A stretch of DNA of 64,000 bases from JAGQSZ01 sp049647585 (GCA_049647585.1 JBARXY010000028.1:124001-188000); one strand, 5' to 3'; counted from the stretch's first letter, positions 24,756-33,343 are shown. Notes: generated by a model not told the origin, from the sequence alone. A program made the numbers and translations.

Positions 24756-27224
24756 GTGACTGACGTACCGGCTGACAAGCTGTTCCTTGGCGAGACACTC
24801 GATGCAGAACGTGCACGGAGCGGCGAGCAGGTTCTGCTCAAATCCGACGACCTGACGACACACGGAGTAATCGTCGGAATGACGGGCTCTGGAAAGACGG
24901 GCCTTGGCGTCTCCTTGATCGAAGAGGCGTTGCTCCAGGGCATTCCGACCTTGATCATCGACCCCAAGGGGGACCTCGGAAATCTGCTGCTGACGTTCCC
25001 CGATCTGAGTCCGGAATCGTTCGCCCCGTGGGTCGAGGACGCGGATCCCGCTGAAGTCGCCCGTTCCTGGCGCGAGGGCCTTGCGTCGTGGGGAATGGAC
25101 GGCTCACGAATCAAGGCCTTGGCCGACTCCGCCGAGTTCACGATCTACACCCCCGGGTCGACCAGCGGTGTGCCCCTCAACGTCATCGGCGGTTTGCAGC
25201 GGCCGCCCGAGGGCACCGACGAGGAGACGATCGCGGAGGAGATAGGCGGCTATGTATCGGGCCTTCTCGGCCTGGTGGGGATCGAGGCCGACCCGTTGTC
25301 GAGTCGCGAGCACATCCTGATGTCCAACCTCATCGCGATGTCGTGGTCGAACGGGACGGATCTCGATCTGCCGAGCCTGGTCGGCCAGGTGCAGTCGCCT
25401 CCATTGCGCAAACTCGGTGTGTTCGAACTGGACGAGTTCTACCCGCAGGCCGAACGGACCAAGCTCGCCGTTCGTCTCAACGGCCTGCTCGCTTCACCCG
25501 CTTTCGCTGCATGGGGCAAGGGCCAGCCCCTGGACATGGACGCCCTGCTGTCGCCCGGCGGTAGGCCGGGCTGCGCCATCGTTTCGATTGCCCATCTGTC
25601 GGAGGAGGAGCGACAGTTCGTCGTGACCCTTGTCCTGTCGCAGCTGGTCACCTGGATGCGTCGCCAACCGGGAACCGAGCAGTTAAGGGTCCTGGTGTAT
25701 TTCGACGAGGTCGCCGGATACGTTCCGCCCACAGCGGTGCCACCGGCGAAACGTCCGATCCTGACGCTGCTAAAGCAGGCTCGCGCATTTGGGGTTGGCC
25801 TGGTCCTGGCGACCCAGAATCCGGTCGACGTGGACTACAAGGCCTTGTCAAACGCCGGTACTTGGATGATCGGCCGCCTCCAGACCGAACAGGACACATC
25901 AAGGTTGGTGAGCGGTTTGTCGTCCGCCGACGGAAGTGTGGACAGCTCATCGCTGGCTGGCACGATCGGCAGCCTGAACAAGCGCGAATTCCTGCTCAGG
26001 CGGCCCGGAAGCTCAGCGACCGAGATCTTCACAAGCCGCTGGGCCATGTCCTATCTACGTGGGCCACTTACCCGCGAGCAGATCAGTTCCCTGATGAGCA
26101 ACAGGTCGACCACGGGGGACGCGGCGCAGGCCGAGCCGGCCCGGGTCGGGGCACAGGAGCCATCGCCATCGACCTCAAGTTCGACTTTGCCGGAGTCACG
26201 GGAAGCCCCGGGAGCGACGTCACCGGGGTCGAGCGCAGCTTCGGAATCGCGCGCTTCGGGATCGAGCGGATTGGCCGGTGGCGGAGCCGACGACACGACC
26301 GTTGTCATGCCCACGATCGCGTCCGGGGTGCCCGTCCACTGGGTCGATCCCGCTGCTCCCTGGATATCGGAGGTGCAAGGCAACCCGACCGGAATGGTCC
26401 TGGAAGCAGCGCTGGTGGCGACAGTCGAACTTCTCTTTGACGACACCAAGCTGGACCTGCGCGACACCCAACAGTTCGAGGGCGTCTTCTTCCCCCTCGG
26501 CGCGGCAACAGACCCAGCATCTGTCCAGGCAGTCGATCACGACCCCCGCGACTTCCGGCCCGATGCCCCACCTGCGGCGATCTACCGGATTCCCGAAGTC
26601 AAGCTTTCGGACAAGGCCTACTTCACGAAAGTCCAGAAGGACCTTGTCGACCACCTGTTCCGAACCCGAACCGTCGACATACTCGTGAACTCCGAACTCA
26701 AGCTCGCCAGTAGACCCGGTGAGTCGGCAGAGGAGTTCGCTGCTCGCTGCGAGGCTGCGGCCGATGTCGGCGCCGACGCCGAGAGCGCCAAGGTCGCCGG
26801 CCGGATCCAAGCGAAGATGGAACGGGCAAAGGTCGCGCTGGGAACTGCCGAGGACCGCGCCGCCCAGGCGGAGCAGACTCAATCCAGTCGCCGTAACGAC
26901 GAACTGTTGAGCGGTGCAGGCGAACTGCTGGGTGCGCTGTTTGGTGGTCGAAAGAGCGCACGGAGCCTCGCCAGCAAGGTAGGTACCGCAGGTCGACGAC
27001 GGGGGCGGAGCTCCGAGGCGGCTCAGAGGGTCGCCACAGCAAACAACAGGGTCGAGGAGAAGACGGCCCAGCTAGCTGACCTTGCAGACGAATTGCAGGA
27101 CTCGATCGCGGACATCGCCGACGCCTGGGATACCAGGGCGGAGGCGGTCGAAACGGTCCAGGTGCCGCTTGAGAAGACCGACATCAAGGTGAGTGAGTTG
27201 TCCGTCGTATGGATCCCGGTGTAG
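24756..27224 (+). CDS. HerA/FtsK-like ATPase with C-terminal coiled coil
   Basis: An 822-residue ATPase. Walker A is GMTGSGKT (41-48), Walker B is VLVYFDE (Asp317-Glu318), and the sensor/arginine region RPILTLLKQARAFGVGLVLATQNPVDVDYKALSNAGTWMIGRLQTEQD is typical of HerA-type helicases. Residues ~440-500 are a Ser/Pro/Ala-rich linker, and the C-terminal third includes long charged helices (AEQTQSSRRNDELL; NNRVEEKTAQLADLADELQDSIADIADAWD). It resembles stand-alone DUF853/DUF87-type ATPases of unclear role in DNA or protein translocation. GTG 24756 is preceded by TACCAT 6 nt upstream. It is not beside NurA or a nuclease, so a defence role is not supported by context. Confidence 0.85.
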   Translation: MTDVPADKLFLGETLDAERARSGEQVLLKSDDLTTHGVIVGMTGSGKTGLGVSLIEEALLQGIPTLIIDPKGDLGNLLLTFPDLSPESFAPWVEDADPAEVARSWREGLASWGMDGSRIKALADSAEFTIYTPGSTSGVPLNVIGGLQRPPEGTDEETIAEEIGGYVSGLLGLVGIEADPLSSREHILMSNLIAMSWSNGTDLDLPSLVGQVQSPPLRKLGVFELDEFYPQAERTKLAVRLNGLLASPAFAAWGKGQPLDMDALLSPGGRPGCAIVSIAHLSEEERQFVVTLVLSQLVTWMRRQPGTEQLRVLVYFDEVAGYVPPTAVPPAKRPILTLLKQARAFGVGLVLATQNPVDVDYKALSNAGTWMIGRLQTEQDTSRLVSGLSSADGSVDSSSLAGTIGSLNKREFLLRRPGSSATEIFTSRWAMSYLRGPLTREQISSLMSNRSTTGDAAQAEPARVGAQEPSPSTSSSTLPESREAPGATSPGSSAASESRASGSSGLAGGGADDTTVVMPTIASGVPVHWVDPAAPWISEVQGNPTGMVLEAALVATVELLFDDTKLDLRDTQQFEGVFFPLGAATDPASVQAVDHDPRDFRPDAPPAAIYRIPEVKLSDKAYFTKVQKDLVDHLFRTRTVDILVNSELKLASRPGESAEEFAARCEAAADVGADAESAKVAGRIQAKMERAKVALGTAEDRAAQAEQTQSSRRNDELLSGAGELLGALFGGRKSARSLASKVGTAGRRRGRSSEAAQRVATANNRVEEKTAQLADLADELQDSIADIADAWDTRAEAVETVQVPLEKTDIKVSELSVVWIPV

Positions 27225-27268
27225 TCGGGCCACGTTTGCAGAGACGGCGTCGGGGGGTAGTTCGGTGA

Positions 27269-27823
27269 ATGCCAAAACCAGGGGCGTCCTCGCGTAATTC
27301 ATTGACCGTTACTGCTGGTCAGGAAGAGGTGTTCGACATCCTCGAAGATCCTGACACCTATCCGGACTGGCTCGTGGGGGCGAGCCGGATAATCAAGGTC
27401 GACAGTACTTGGCCGCGGGTGGGATCAAAGTTCTCGCACCGGATCGGCGTCGGACCGTTTGTGATGCCGGGATCTACATCTATCAAAGTCATCGACCGGC
27501 CATCCGAACTCGTGCTCGGTGCTGGCATGGGTGTGCTGGGTGAGGCCACGGTTCGGTTCCGATTGGAACAGGTGCCGGCCGGAACCCAGATCACTTTGGA
27601 GGAAACCCTCACACGAGGACCTGCTAGAACCCCTTGGAGTGGGATTCGACTGTTGCTCGGAACGGCGCTCCGGGGACGAAACGCCATTTCGCTATCGTCG
27701 CTCGAACGGGTGGTACTCGCCCGTTCGGCGGGGAAGTCCACTGAGCCTCGCAGCACCAGCCGCCCTGCCGTAGGCCGTCAGCCAGAACCGAACCGGGCCC
27801 GTAGCAAACGTGCCCGGTCCTGA
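27269..27823 (+). CDS. SRPBCC (START-like) lipid-binding fold protein
   Basis: A 184-residue protein. Residues ~10-145 match the SRPBCC/polyketide-cyclase fold: EEVFDILEDPDTYPDWLVGASRIIKVD, a central glycine-rich strand region, and FRLEQVPAGTQITLEETLTRGP. The domain forms a hydrophobic cavity for lipids or polyketides. The C-terminal ~35 residues are a basic, proline-rich disordered tail. The gene lies just upstream of a CrtI-like oxidoreductase on the same strand (63 bases to the nearest possible start) and may serve the same lipid pathway; this is an inference from position. Confidence 0.75.
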   Translation: MPKPGASSRNSLTVTAGQEEVFDILEDPDTYPDWLVGASRIIKVDSTWPRVGSKFSHRIGVGPFVMPGSTSIKVIDRPSELVLGAGMGVLGEATVRFRLEQVPAGTQITLEETLTRGPARTPWSGIRLLLGTALRGRNAISLSSLERVVLARSAGKSTEPRSTSRPAVGRQPEPNRARSKRARS

Positions 27824-27910
27824 TGAAAGTTTGGATATCGATGCCAGCTCTAGTCATGCCCGAAGTGGCCTGCTCGGCCGAGAAGAATGGATATATCGCA
27901 GGGAATTCCG

Positions 27911-29560
27911 GTGACTGAGACATTCGACGCGGTGATCATCGGAGCGGGACACAACGGCCTGGTCTCGGCAAACTTGCTTGCAGACGCGGGCTGGGACGTT
28001 CTGGTCCTCGAAGCTGCAGAGGAGGCAGGTGGAGCAGTCCAGTCCGACGAACTTCACCCCGGATATGTGACCGACCGCTTCTCGTCCTTCTACCCGATGA
28101 CAGCGGCGTCGCCGGTGATGGCCGGACTTGAACTCGAACGGCACGGCCTGAGGTGGACCCATGCTCCGAAGGTCTTGGCCCACATGAAGCCCGACGCTCC
28201 AGCGGCGGTTCTCTACAAGGACCCTGAGCGGACCGCCGCAGGGTTGGACCTGGCCGGGGCGGGTGACGGCGATGCATGGCGTCGCTTCAGCGCTCAGTGG
28301 TCGCGTATCGGAGCCCCGATGCTCGACGCTCTTCTGTCGCCGTTTCCACCAGTCAAGGCGGGGCTCAAGCTCGGCTGGGCGGCACGTACGGAGTTGTGGG
28401 ATCTCGCTCGGATGTCCGTTCTACCCGTGCGGACCTTGGCGGAGGAGAACTTCAAGGGTGTCGACCCCGGGTTGCTCCTGGCAGGCAATGCGCTACATGC
28501 GGATGTGACCCCGGATGCCGCCCCGAGCGCGTTCTTGGGCTGGCTGTTGGTCGGACTGGGTCAGAGTGTCGGGTTCCCGGTTCCGATCGGAGGGGCAGGT
28601 GAGATCATCCGGTCGCTCATTGCTCGGCTCGAATCCAGTGGCGGAACGGTCCGGACAGGTTCACCTGCGCAGTCGATCGAAGTGAAGAGCGGGCGCGCGA
28701 CGGGTGTCGTGACAGAAGCAGGTTTGGTTGCCGCAAGACGCGGGGTCATAGCGGCCTGCGACGCTCAGATCCTCTACGGAACGCTCCTCGACGATTCCGA
28801 CATTCCCGACGCGTACATGGCGCGGATGCAGCAGTTCCGACGCGCGAACGGCACCGTCAAGGTCGACTACGCACTTTCGGCTCCCGTGCCTTGGAAGGAC
28901 GACCGGGCCGCTGACGCGGGAACGGTCCATGTGGCTGACAGCATCACGGAGTTGACCCATACCGCTGCACAGCTGTCGAGCGGAGAACTTCCGTCGGATC
29001 CATTCCTTCTGATCGGACAGATGACGGTGGCCGATCGGACCCGTTCACCAGAAGGAACCGAGTCGCTGTGGGCATATACGCACGTGCCACAGGACGTGGT
29101 CGCTGACGCAGGGGGACAGATCGACCACAAGGGAAGGCTGTCCGGAGCAGCCCTGGAACGATTTGCCGAACGTATGGATGACCGTATCGAGTCACATGCC
29201 CCGGGGTTCAGAGACCGGATCATCGCCCGGCGGGTCGTGGGTCCTGACGACCTGGAGGAGGCGAATGCGAGCTTGATCGGTGGCGACATAAGCGGCGGTA
29301 CGACGCAGCTTCACCAGCAGTTGGTCTTCCGTCCCGTGCCCGGCCTGGGTCGGGCAGAAACGCCGATCCGAGGACTGTTTCTCGGGTCTTCATCTGCGCA
29401 CCCGGGTGGGTCAGTCCACGGAGCCTGTGGAGCGAACGCGGCTCGCGCTGCCCTGGCGCGGCGACGCCTGGACCTTACGAAGAAATCGCTTGTGGTCGGC
29501 GGGCTCGCTGCTGCGCCGACCCTCGCGGTGCGACGCCTTCTGCGGGGCGGCGAGGAGTGA
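27911..29560 (+). CDS. CrtI-like FAD-dependent oxidoreductase
   Basis: About 549 residues. The N-terminal Rossmann motif is FDAVIIGAGHNGLVSANLLADAGWDVLVLEAAEEAGGAV, and the C-terminal FAD motif is GLFLGSSSAHPGGSVHGACGANAA. These flank a variable substrate domain, as in phytoene desaturases and related FAD amine-oxidase-fold enzymes. They catalyse desaturation, isomerisation or oxidation of lipophilic substrates. GTG 27911 fits the family N-terminus and has AGGGA upstream; ATG 27887 is an alternative. The stop codon lies within the first of three 13-bp tandem repeats. No carotenoid genes are adjacent, so the substrate is undecided. Confidence 0.88.
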   Translation: MTETFDAVIIGAGHNGLVSANLLADAGWDVLVLEAAEEAGGAVQSDELHPGYVTDRFSSFYPMTAASPVMAGLELERHGLRWTHAPKVLAHMKPDAPAAVLYKDPERTAAGLDLAGAGDGDAWRRFSAQWSRIGAPMLDALLSPFPPVKAGLKLGWAARTELWDLARMSVLPVRTLAEENFKGVDPGLLLAGNALHADVTPDAAPSAFLGWLLVGLGQSVGFPVPIGGAGEIIRSLIARLESSGGTVRTGSPAQSIEVKSGRATGVVTEAGLVAARRGVIAACDAQILYGTLLDDSDIPDAYMARMQQFRRANGTVKVDYALSAPVPWKDDRAADAGTVHVADSITELTHTAAQLSSGELPSDPFLLIGQMTVADRTRSPEGTESLWAYTHVPQDVVADAGGQIDHKGRLSGAALERFAERMDDRIESHAPGFRDRIIARRVVGPDDLEEANASLIGGDISGGTTQLHQQLVFRPVPGLGRAETPIRGLFLGSSSAHPGGSVHGACGANAARAALARRRLDLTKKSLVVGGLAAAPTLAVRRLLRGGEE

Positions 29561-29592
29561 CAACCAGGATTGACAACCCGGAGTGACAACCC
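29554..29592. repeat. three perfect-length 13-bp tandem repeats over a stop codon
   Basis: Units GGAGTGACAACCA (29554-29566), GGATTGACAACCC (29567-29579) and GGAGTGACAACCC (29580-29592). The TGA stop of the oxidoreductase (29558-29560) is inside unit 1, and every unit contains a TGA. Directly visible. Confidence 0.9.
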
Positions 29593-29670
29593 GAAGGCGA
29601 CCGTCCTGATGTAAAACATCCGGCCCGACGTGGAGGACGAAAGGGTCTCTTCTCAGTATGCGCGATGCCG

Positions 29671-30081
29671 TCAGCCTCGGTCAGGATGGGGAACGGCGAT
29701 CACCTTGAGGCCCTTGATTCCGAGGAAGTCCTTCGGATTGCAGGTATGGACCGGGATGTCGTTCGCAATCGCTATCGCAGCGAGCATGGCGTCGTACGCA
29801 CGGGCGGCAGGTTTGCGTCCAGCCGACCGAAGAGACTGAGCGACCCGCCCAAACGCGCGCGCTGCTGCTACATCGAATGGAAGTGGGGCGAAGTCCGCCT
29901 CCGCCTGTTGGAGGTGCGCCTGGCGGGCAGCTTGAATCTCGGCTGTGGTCGCCAAAAGCGGTCCTACGGACAACTCGGCCAAGGTGATGGCAGTGATCAG
30001 CGGTTCCGTCGGCAAGGAGTCAAGGTCGGTGATCCGCCCCAGAAGGATCAAAGTGCTCGTATCGAGGATGCCTGTCGACAT
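29671..30081 (-). CDS. vapC: VapC-type PIN-domain toxin
   Basis: A 136-residue PIN-domain ribonuclease. Metal-binding acidic residues are Asp7 (GILDTSTL), Glu36 (TLAELSVG) and Asp97 (RAYDAMLAAIA), with Asn115 or Asp118 in NPKDF at the fourth position. VapC toxins cut tRNA or rRNA to stop growth. It follows its antitoxin gene after a 17-base gap on the minus strand. The Phd-type partner, rather than an AbrB- or RHH-type, is a common alternative pairing. The toxin-antitoxin identity rests on gene order and both domains. Confidence 0.9.
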   Translation of the reverse strand: MSTGILDTSTLILLGRITDLDSLPTEPLITAITLAELSVGPLLATTAEIQAARQAHLQQAEADFAPLPFDVAAARAFGRVAQSLRSAGRKPAARAYDAMLAAIAIANDIPVHTCNPKDFLGIKGLKVIAVPHPDRG

Positions 30082-30098
30082 GTCAGGTATGGGCCACG

Positions 30099-30335
30099 TT
30101 AGATGGAACTATCCATCAGAGAGTCAATATCGGAGCGGAGATCATCCGGATCCACATTTGGCAAGAGGGCCCGACGGCGCCGCAGTTCTTCGAGAGAAAG
30201 ACCAACAGGAGGCAGTGCGACAAGCTGCGCTACCGGCTTTCCCGCTTTCGTGATCGTCATGCGCTCGCCGCGCTGGGCACGATCTACGACGTCGCCCCCG
30301 TGGTTTCGCAGCTCCCTGATCGACACATCAGTCAT
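30099..30335 (-). CDS. vapB: Phd/YefM-type antitoxin
   Basis: A 78-residue antitoxin. Residues 1-45 are the Phd/YefM DNA-binding fold (DVSIRELRNHGGDVVDRAQRGERMTITKAGKPVAQLVAL), and the C-terminal half (LSLEELRRRRALLPNVDPDDLRSDIDSLMD) is the flexible toxin-neutralising tail. It precedes vapC in one operon. A 16-bp perfect palindrome sits just upstream of the start and overlaps the likely -10 box (TACACT, 30347-30342), which is only 6 nt before the ATG, so autorepression of a leaderless transcript is likely. Confidence 0.9.
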   Translation of the reverse strand: MTDVSIRELRNHGGDVVDRAQRGERMTITKAGKPVAQLVALPPVGLSLEELRRRRALLPNVDPDDLRSDIDSLMDSSI

Positions 30336-30344
30336 AGTGGCAGT

Positions 30345-30360
30345 GTATCACGCGTGATAC
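30345..30360. promoter_or_regulatory. perfect palindromic operator of the vapBC module
   Basis: GTATCACGCGTGATAC is a perfect 16-bp palindrome ending 10 bases upstream of the antitoxin ATG (30335) and overlapping the TACACT -10 candidate. Position and symmetry fit autorepression by the VapB/VapC complex. Confidence 0.7.
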
Positions 30361-30462
30361 CGATGCCGATGCGATCGACGCGCGACCGCGCAAACGGGCG
30401 TCGACCTTCAGTGAGCAGGCGCTGGATCTGGCACGGCGAGCGTGGCCGAACCACAGGAAGAT

Positions 30463-30488
30463 GATTGACCGGCTGAGCGATTGGGTAC
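30463..30488 (+). promoter_or_regulatory. candidate SigB-type promoter of the hemerythrin gene
   Basis: GATT (30463-30466), N16, GGGTAC (30483-30488) fits the Streptomyces SigB pattern GNNT-N14-16-GGGTA(C/T). The ATG lies 39 nt downstream. The -35 element is degenerate, so the match could be chance. Confidence 0.3.
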
Positions 30489-30527
30489 GTAAGTCAGGCT
30501 GAACGGCCGACCCGAGGAGACCCATCG

Positions 30528-31070
30528 ATGTCAGATGCCATCACCCAATTGAAGGACGACCACGCCAAGGTCGAGAAGCTTTTCAAGAAGTATGAGGACA
30601 CCACCGATCGGGCAATGAAGACCCGTCGGAAGCTCGTGGACCAGATGATTGAAGAGCTTTCCGTCCACGCAGCGATCGAGGAGCAGGTCTTCTATCCGAT
30701 CTCCCGTGTGCTGTCCGCCGAGGCAGAGGAACAGACGCTGGAGAGCTTGGAGGAACACCACCTGGTGAAGGTCGTGCTTGCGGAGCTCACGAAGCTTGAA
30801 CCCGACGACGAGCGGTTCCATCCGAAGGTGACCGTCCTGATGGAGAACATTCGCCACCATGTCGAGGAAGAGGAGAACGACCTTTTTCCGATGATGCGAG
30901 AAGCTTTTGGTCGCAACGACATGTCCGATCTGGGTGACGCCCTGAACGAAGCCCGTAAGTTGGCGCCGACGCGACCACACCCCGGTTCACCCGATACCCC
31001 TCCAGCCAACCTTGCAACCGGCCTGGTTGCCGGGATCATCGACCGGATTCGCAGCAGCATTCCCGTGTGA
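30528..31070 (+). CDS. hemerythrin HHE domain protein
   Basis: A 180-residue protein. Residues 1-135 form a four-helix hemerythrin domain with the iron ligands in the expected pattern: DDHAKVEKLF, HAAIEEQVFYP, EEHHLVKVVLAEL and NIRHHVEEEENDLFPMM. It binds O2, NO or peroxide and is a cytosolic oxidative or nitrosative stress protein. The C-terminal ~45 residues are Pro-rich then a short amphipathic helix (ATGLVAGIIDRIRSSIP). A ribosome site (CGAGGAG) precedes the ATG. It stands alone between the two toxin-antitoxin modules, beside the SIR2 fusion. Confidence 0.9.
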   Translation: MSDAITQLKDDHAKVEKLFKKYEDTTDRAMKTRRKLVDQMIEELSVHAAIEEQVFYPISRVLSAEAEEQTLESLEEHHLVKVVLAELTKLEPDDERFHPKVTVLMENIRHHVEEEENDLFPMMREAFGRNDMSDLGDALNEARKLAPTRPHPGSPDTPPANLATGLVAGIIDRIRSSIPV

Positions 31071-31237
31071 GGTTGATGTCAGCCGACCTGCCCCATAGGC
31101 GCCGGTAGCCACTGCGGCAAAGCGAGCTTGCGGATCTCGAAGGCAACCCGCGACGAAACGTGACAGTTTCGGCGCGCTATGGCAGTCATCGTGGTGTCGC
31201 CGTCCTTCACTACTCTTCCGACAGTGAGGGGGGCGAG

Positions 31238-33343
31238 ATGAAGTCAAAGATGAACAGCCGTGCAGCGGGCGAGCGACAGAGCTTCGCCAAAGGGCACCTT
31301 TTCGTAGTCCGGGCGGATCTCACTGCATTTGCCTGTGAGGCGGTACTTGTACCGACTGACGACCGGTTCATGATCGAGAAGCCCTGGTTGAAATTGGTCG
31401 GGCTTACCCAAAGGGGCTGCCTAAAGGCCGAGCCGTGGAGGGACGGAGAACTCGCACGTGTCGGTTCACGGTCTGACGGGCGGCTTGTAATCCTCGGGCG
31501 TGTGGCAGCTCTCGGCGGCCTATCGAACGATTCCACAGTTGCCATTGCCCATGCCGCTGACGTCGCCGAAAGGTTCATACGTCTCGCGGCTCAGGAGCTT
31601 GGCAACCTCCAGACGGTACTAGAGCGTCCCACTCGAATTGTCCTGCCCTTCATTGGGACAGGCAACGGAGGTCTCTCGGATGCAGCGGGCCAACTGATCG
31701 CCCCACTGATTGTGCGTCTTCGAGCGGTTGCTGAGGACACCGGCATCGATGTGGTGCTCGCCACTGTCAGAGAACTCTCTTGGAACGCGATCCAACAGGT
31801 GCGCCGCACGAGCGAGTTCTCCGATGCCTGGGGGCTAGACGATGGGCTTGTGGGTCTGGCCCGCCGCCTTGCTGAGCACGCAAGGTCCCGCAGACTTGTC
31901 CTGTTCATGGGCGCTGGCGTCAGCGCAGATGCCGGCCTGCCCAGATGGGAAGAGCTGCTCAAAGAGACGGCGAGACGGTTGGAAATGGAACAGCCCGAAG
32001 CCGAGAAGCTCGAAAGGCTCGACCCTCGCGATCAGGCGAGACTCCTGGAGAACAGAGCCGGCTCGAGAAAGGCATTCCTCAAAGTCCTGGAGAGCCAACT
32101 CTCACACGCGAGATTTGGTCTCACCCACGCGCTGTTGGCTTCGCTCGAAGTTGAGGCGGCGGTGACAACGAACTTCGATCGCCTCTACGAGCGGGCCTGC
32201 CACATACCACGCCAGCCCGAGCGGCGTCCGAAAGTCCTGCCCTACGAGGTCGCCGACGATGTTCGGCCTTGGTTGCTCAAGCTTCACGGAGATCTTGGCA
32301 GGCCTGACGTTGTAATCACCCGTTCGGATTACTTGAAACTCGCTAGGGATCGGGGTGCTCTTTTCGGCATTCTGCAGGCGCTCCTGGTTACCAAGCACCT
32401 GCTCTTCGTTGGCTACGGGATGGCTGATGACGACTTCCACTCGTTGGTCGACGAGATCAATTCAGCAATCAATTCGGACAAGACGACGCACTTGGGCACA
32501 GCGCTGGTTCTCCACGAACCGATATGGAAAGACCTCTGGTCGAATGCGGTAAGCATCAAACAGGTCGGCGACGGTACCTTCAGCGAGAACGCGAGGACGA
32601 TGCAGATTTTCCTGGACCTAGTTGCCTGTCTTGCAGTCGATGGTTCGACCCATCTACTCGAACGCGACTTCCGTGGACTGTTAAGCAGCCAGGAGCAAGA
32701 ACTCGCCGATCAGCTCCGTGAGATTCATCGCGAGGTCGACAACTTGCCGGAGGGTTCGGCCGTACGGCTTGCGTTGTTGGAGTCGCTACGCGGCCTTGGG
32801 CTCGATTCCTCGCCTCAACTTGGGTGGAGTCATGACGAATACTTCCACGCCTACTGGATAGAACCGGGCAGGGTACTTGCAGGGGAGTATCCAGGGAGTC
32901 AGGACAGCAAGAAGGCTGAGGCGAAGATTGAGCTGCTAATCGATCACGGGGTCAGAACGATCATCGACCTGACCCAAACCAAAGACGGGTTGACGCCGTA
33001 TGGCGCCATACTTGAAGAGGCTGCCGGGCGTCGAGGAGTTGAGATCCAGCGGATCTCAATGCCAATTCCGGACATGGGAATTCTGGGCTCCGACGGATAC
33101 GACAGGATCATCCGGATCATCGCCGAGGGGAAGGAACGTGGAGCGGTGTACTTCCATTGCTGGGGAGGCATCGGACGAACCGCAACCGTCGCAGGGTGCC
33201 TGCTGGTCGACTCTGGATATACAGGTGAGGAGGCTCTTGAGCGCATCATCGAACTGAGAGCCTTGACCAAGAAGGCCGATCAAAAGGCGCCACAAACCGA
33301 AGAGCAGATAAGGGTGATCCTCGATCGAGCCCTCCTCCCATAA
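31238..33343 (+). CDS. macro-like / SIR2 / dual-specificity phosphatase fusion protein
   Basis: A 701-residue multidomain protein from ATG 31238, which is preceded by GAGGGGGGCGAG. Residues ~20-190 resemble a macro-type ADP-ribose-binding fold (LFVVRADLTAFACEAVLVPTD; RIVLPFIGTGNGGLSDAAG). Residues ~218-455 are a SIR2 domain: LFMGAGVSADAGLP (GAGVS 225-229), TTNFD (310-314) and KLHGD (348-352, catalytic His350). Residues ~530-701 are a cysteine-dependent phosphatase: general-acid candidate Asp612 in MPIPDMG and P-loop HCWGGIGRT (640-648) with Cys641. SIR2 domains of this class are NADases in anti-phage systems (Thoeris, DSR). The protein may sense ADP-ribose-type signals and cut NAD, with phosphatase control. 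There is no partner gene in the same operon, and it sits between two toxin-antitoxin modules. A GTG at 31160 is a longer, less likely start. Confidence 0.75.
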   Translation: MKSKMNSRAAGERQSFAKGHLFVVRADLTAFACEAVLVPTDDRFMIEKPWLKLVGLTQRGCLKAEPWRDGELARVGSRSDGRLVILGRVAALGGLSNDSTVAIAHAADVAERFIRLAAQELGNLQTVLERPTRIVLPFIGTGNGGLSDAAGQLIAPLIVRLRAVAEDTGIDVVLATVRELSWNAIQQVRRTSEFSDAWGLDDGLVGLARRLAEHARSRRLVLFMGAGVSADAGLPRWEELLKETARRLEMEQPEAEKLERLDPRDQARLLENRAGSRKAFLKVLESQLSHARFGLTHALLASLEVEAAVTTNFDRLYERACHIPRQPERRPKVLPYEVADDVRPWLLKLHGDLGRPDVVITRSDYLKLARDRGALFGILQALLVTKHLLFVGYGMADDDFHSLVDEINSAINSDKTTHLGTALVLHEPIWKDLWSNAVSIKQVGDGTFSENARTMQIFLDLVACLAVDGSTHLLERDFRGLLSSQEQELADQLREIHREVDNLPEGSAVRLALLESLRGLGLDSSPQLGWSHDEYFHAYWIEPGRVLAGEYPGSQDSKKAEAKIELLIDHGVRTIIDLTQTKDGLTPYGAILEEAAGRRGVEIQRISMPIPDMGILGSDGYDRIIRIIAEGKERGAVYFHCWGGIGRTATVAGCLLVDSGYTGEEALERIIELRALTKKADQKAPQTEEQIRVILDRALLP

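Larger units (their letters stand above)
30338..30502 (+). pseudogene. possible C-terminal gene remnant without start codon
   Basis: An open frame of about 54 codons with no usable start ends at TGA 30500-30502. Its residues look protein-like and helical (STFSEQALDLARRAWPNHRK, then MIDRLSDWVRKSG), unlike random frame. It overlaps the vapBC operator. It may be the tail of a gene truncated when the vapBC module inserted. Low confidence; no family recognised. Confidence 0.25.

Noticed and set aside
24756..33343. SIR2-HerA defence pair from the HerA-like ATPase and the SIR2 fusion
   Set aside because: They are 4 kb and six genes apart with unrelated genes and a different architecture between, so no operon links them.
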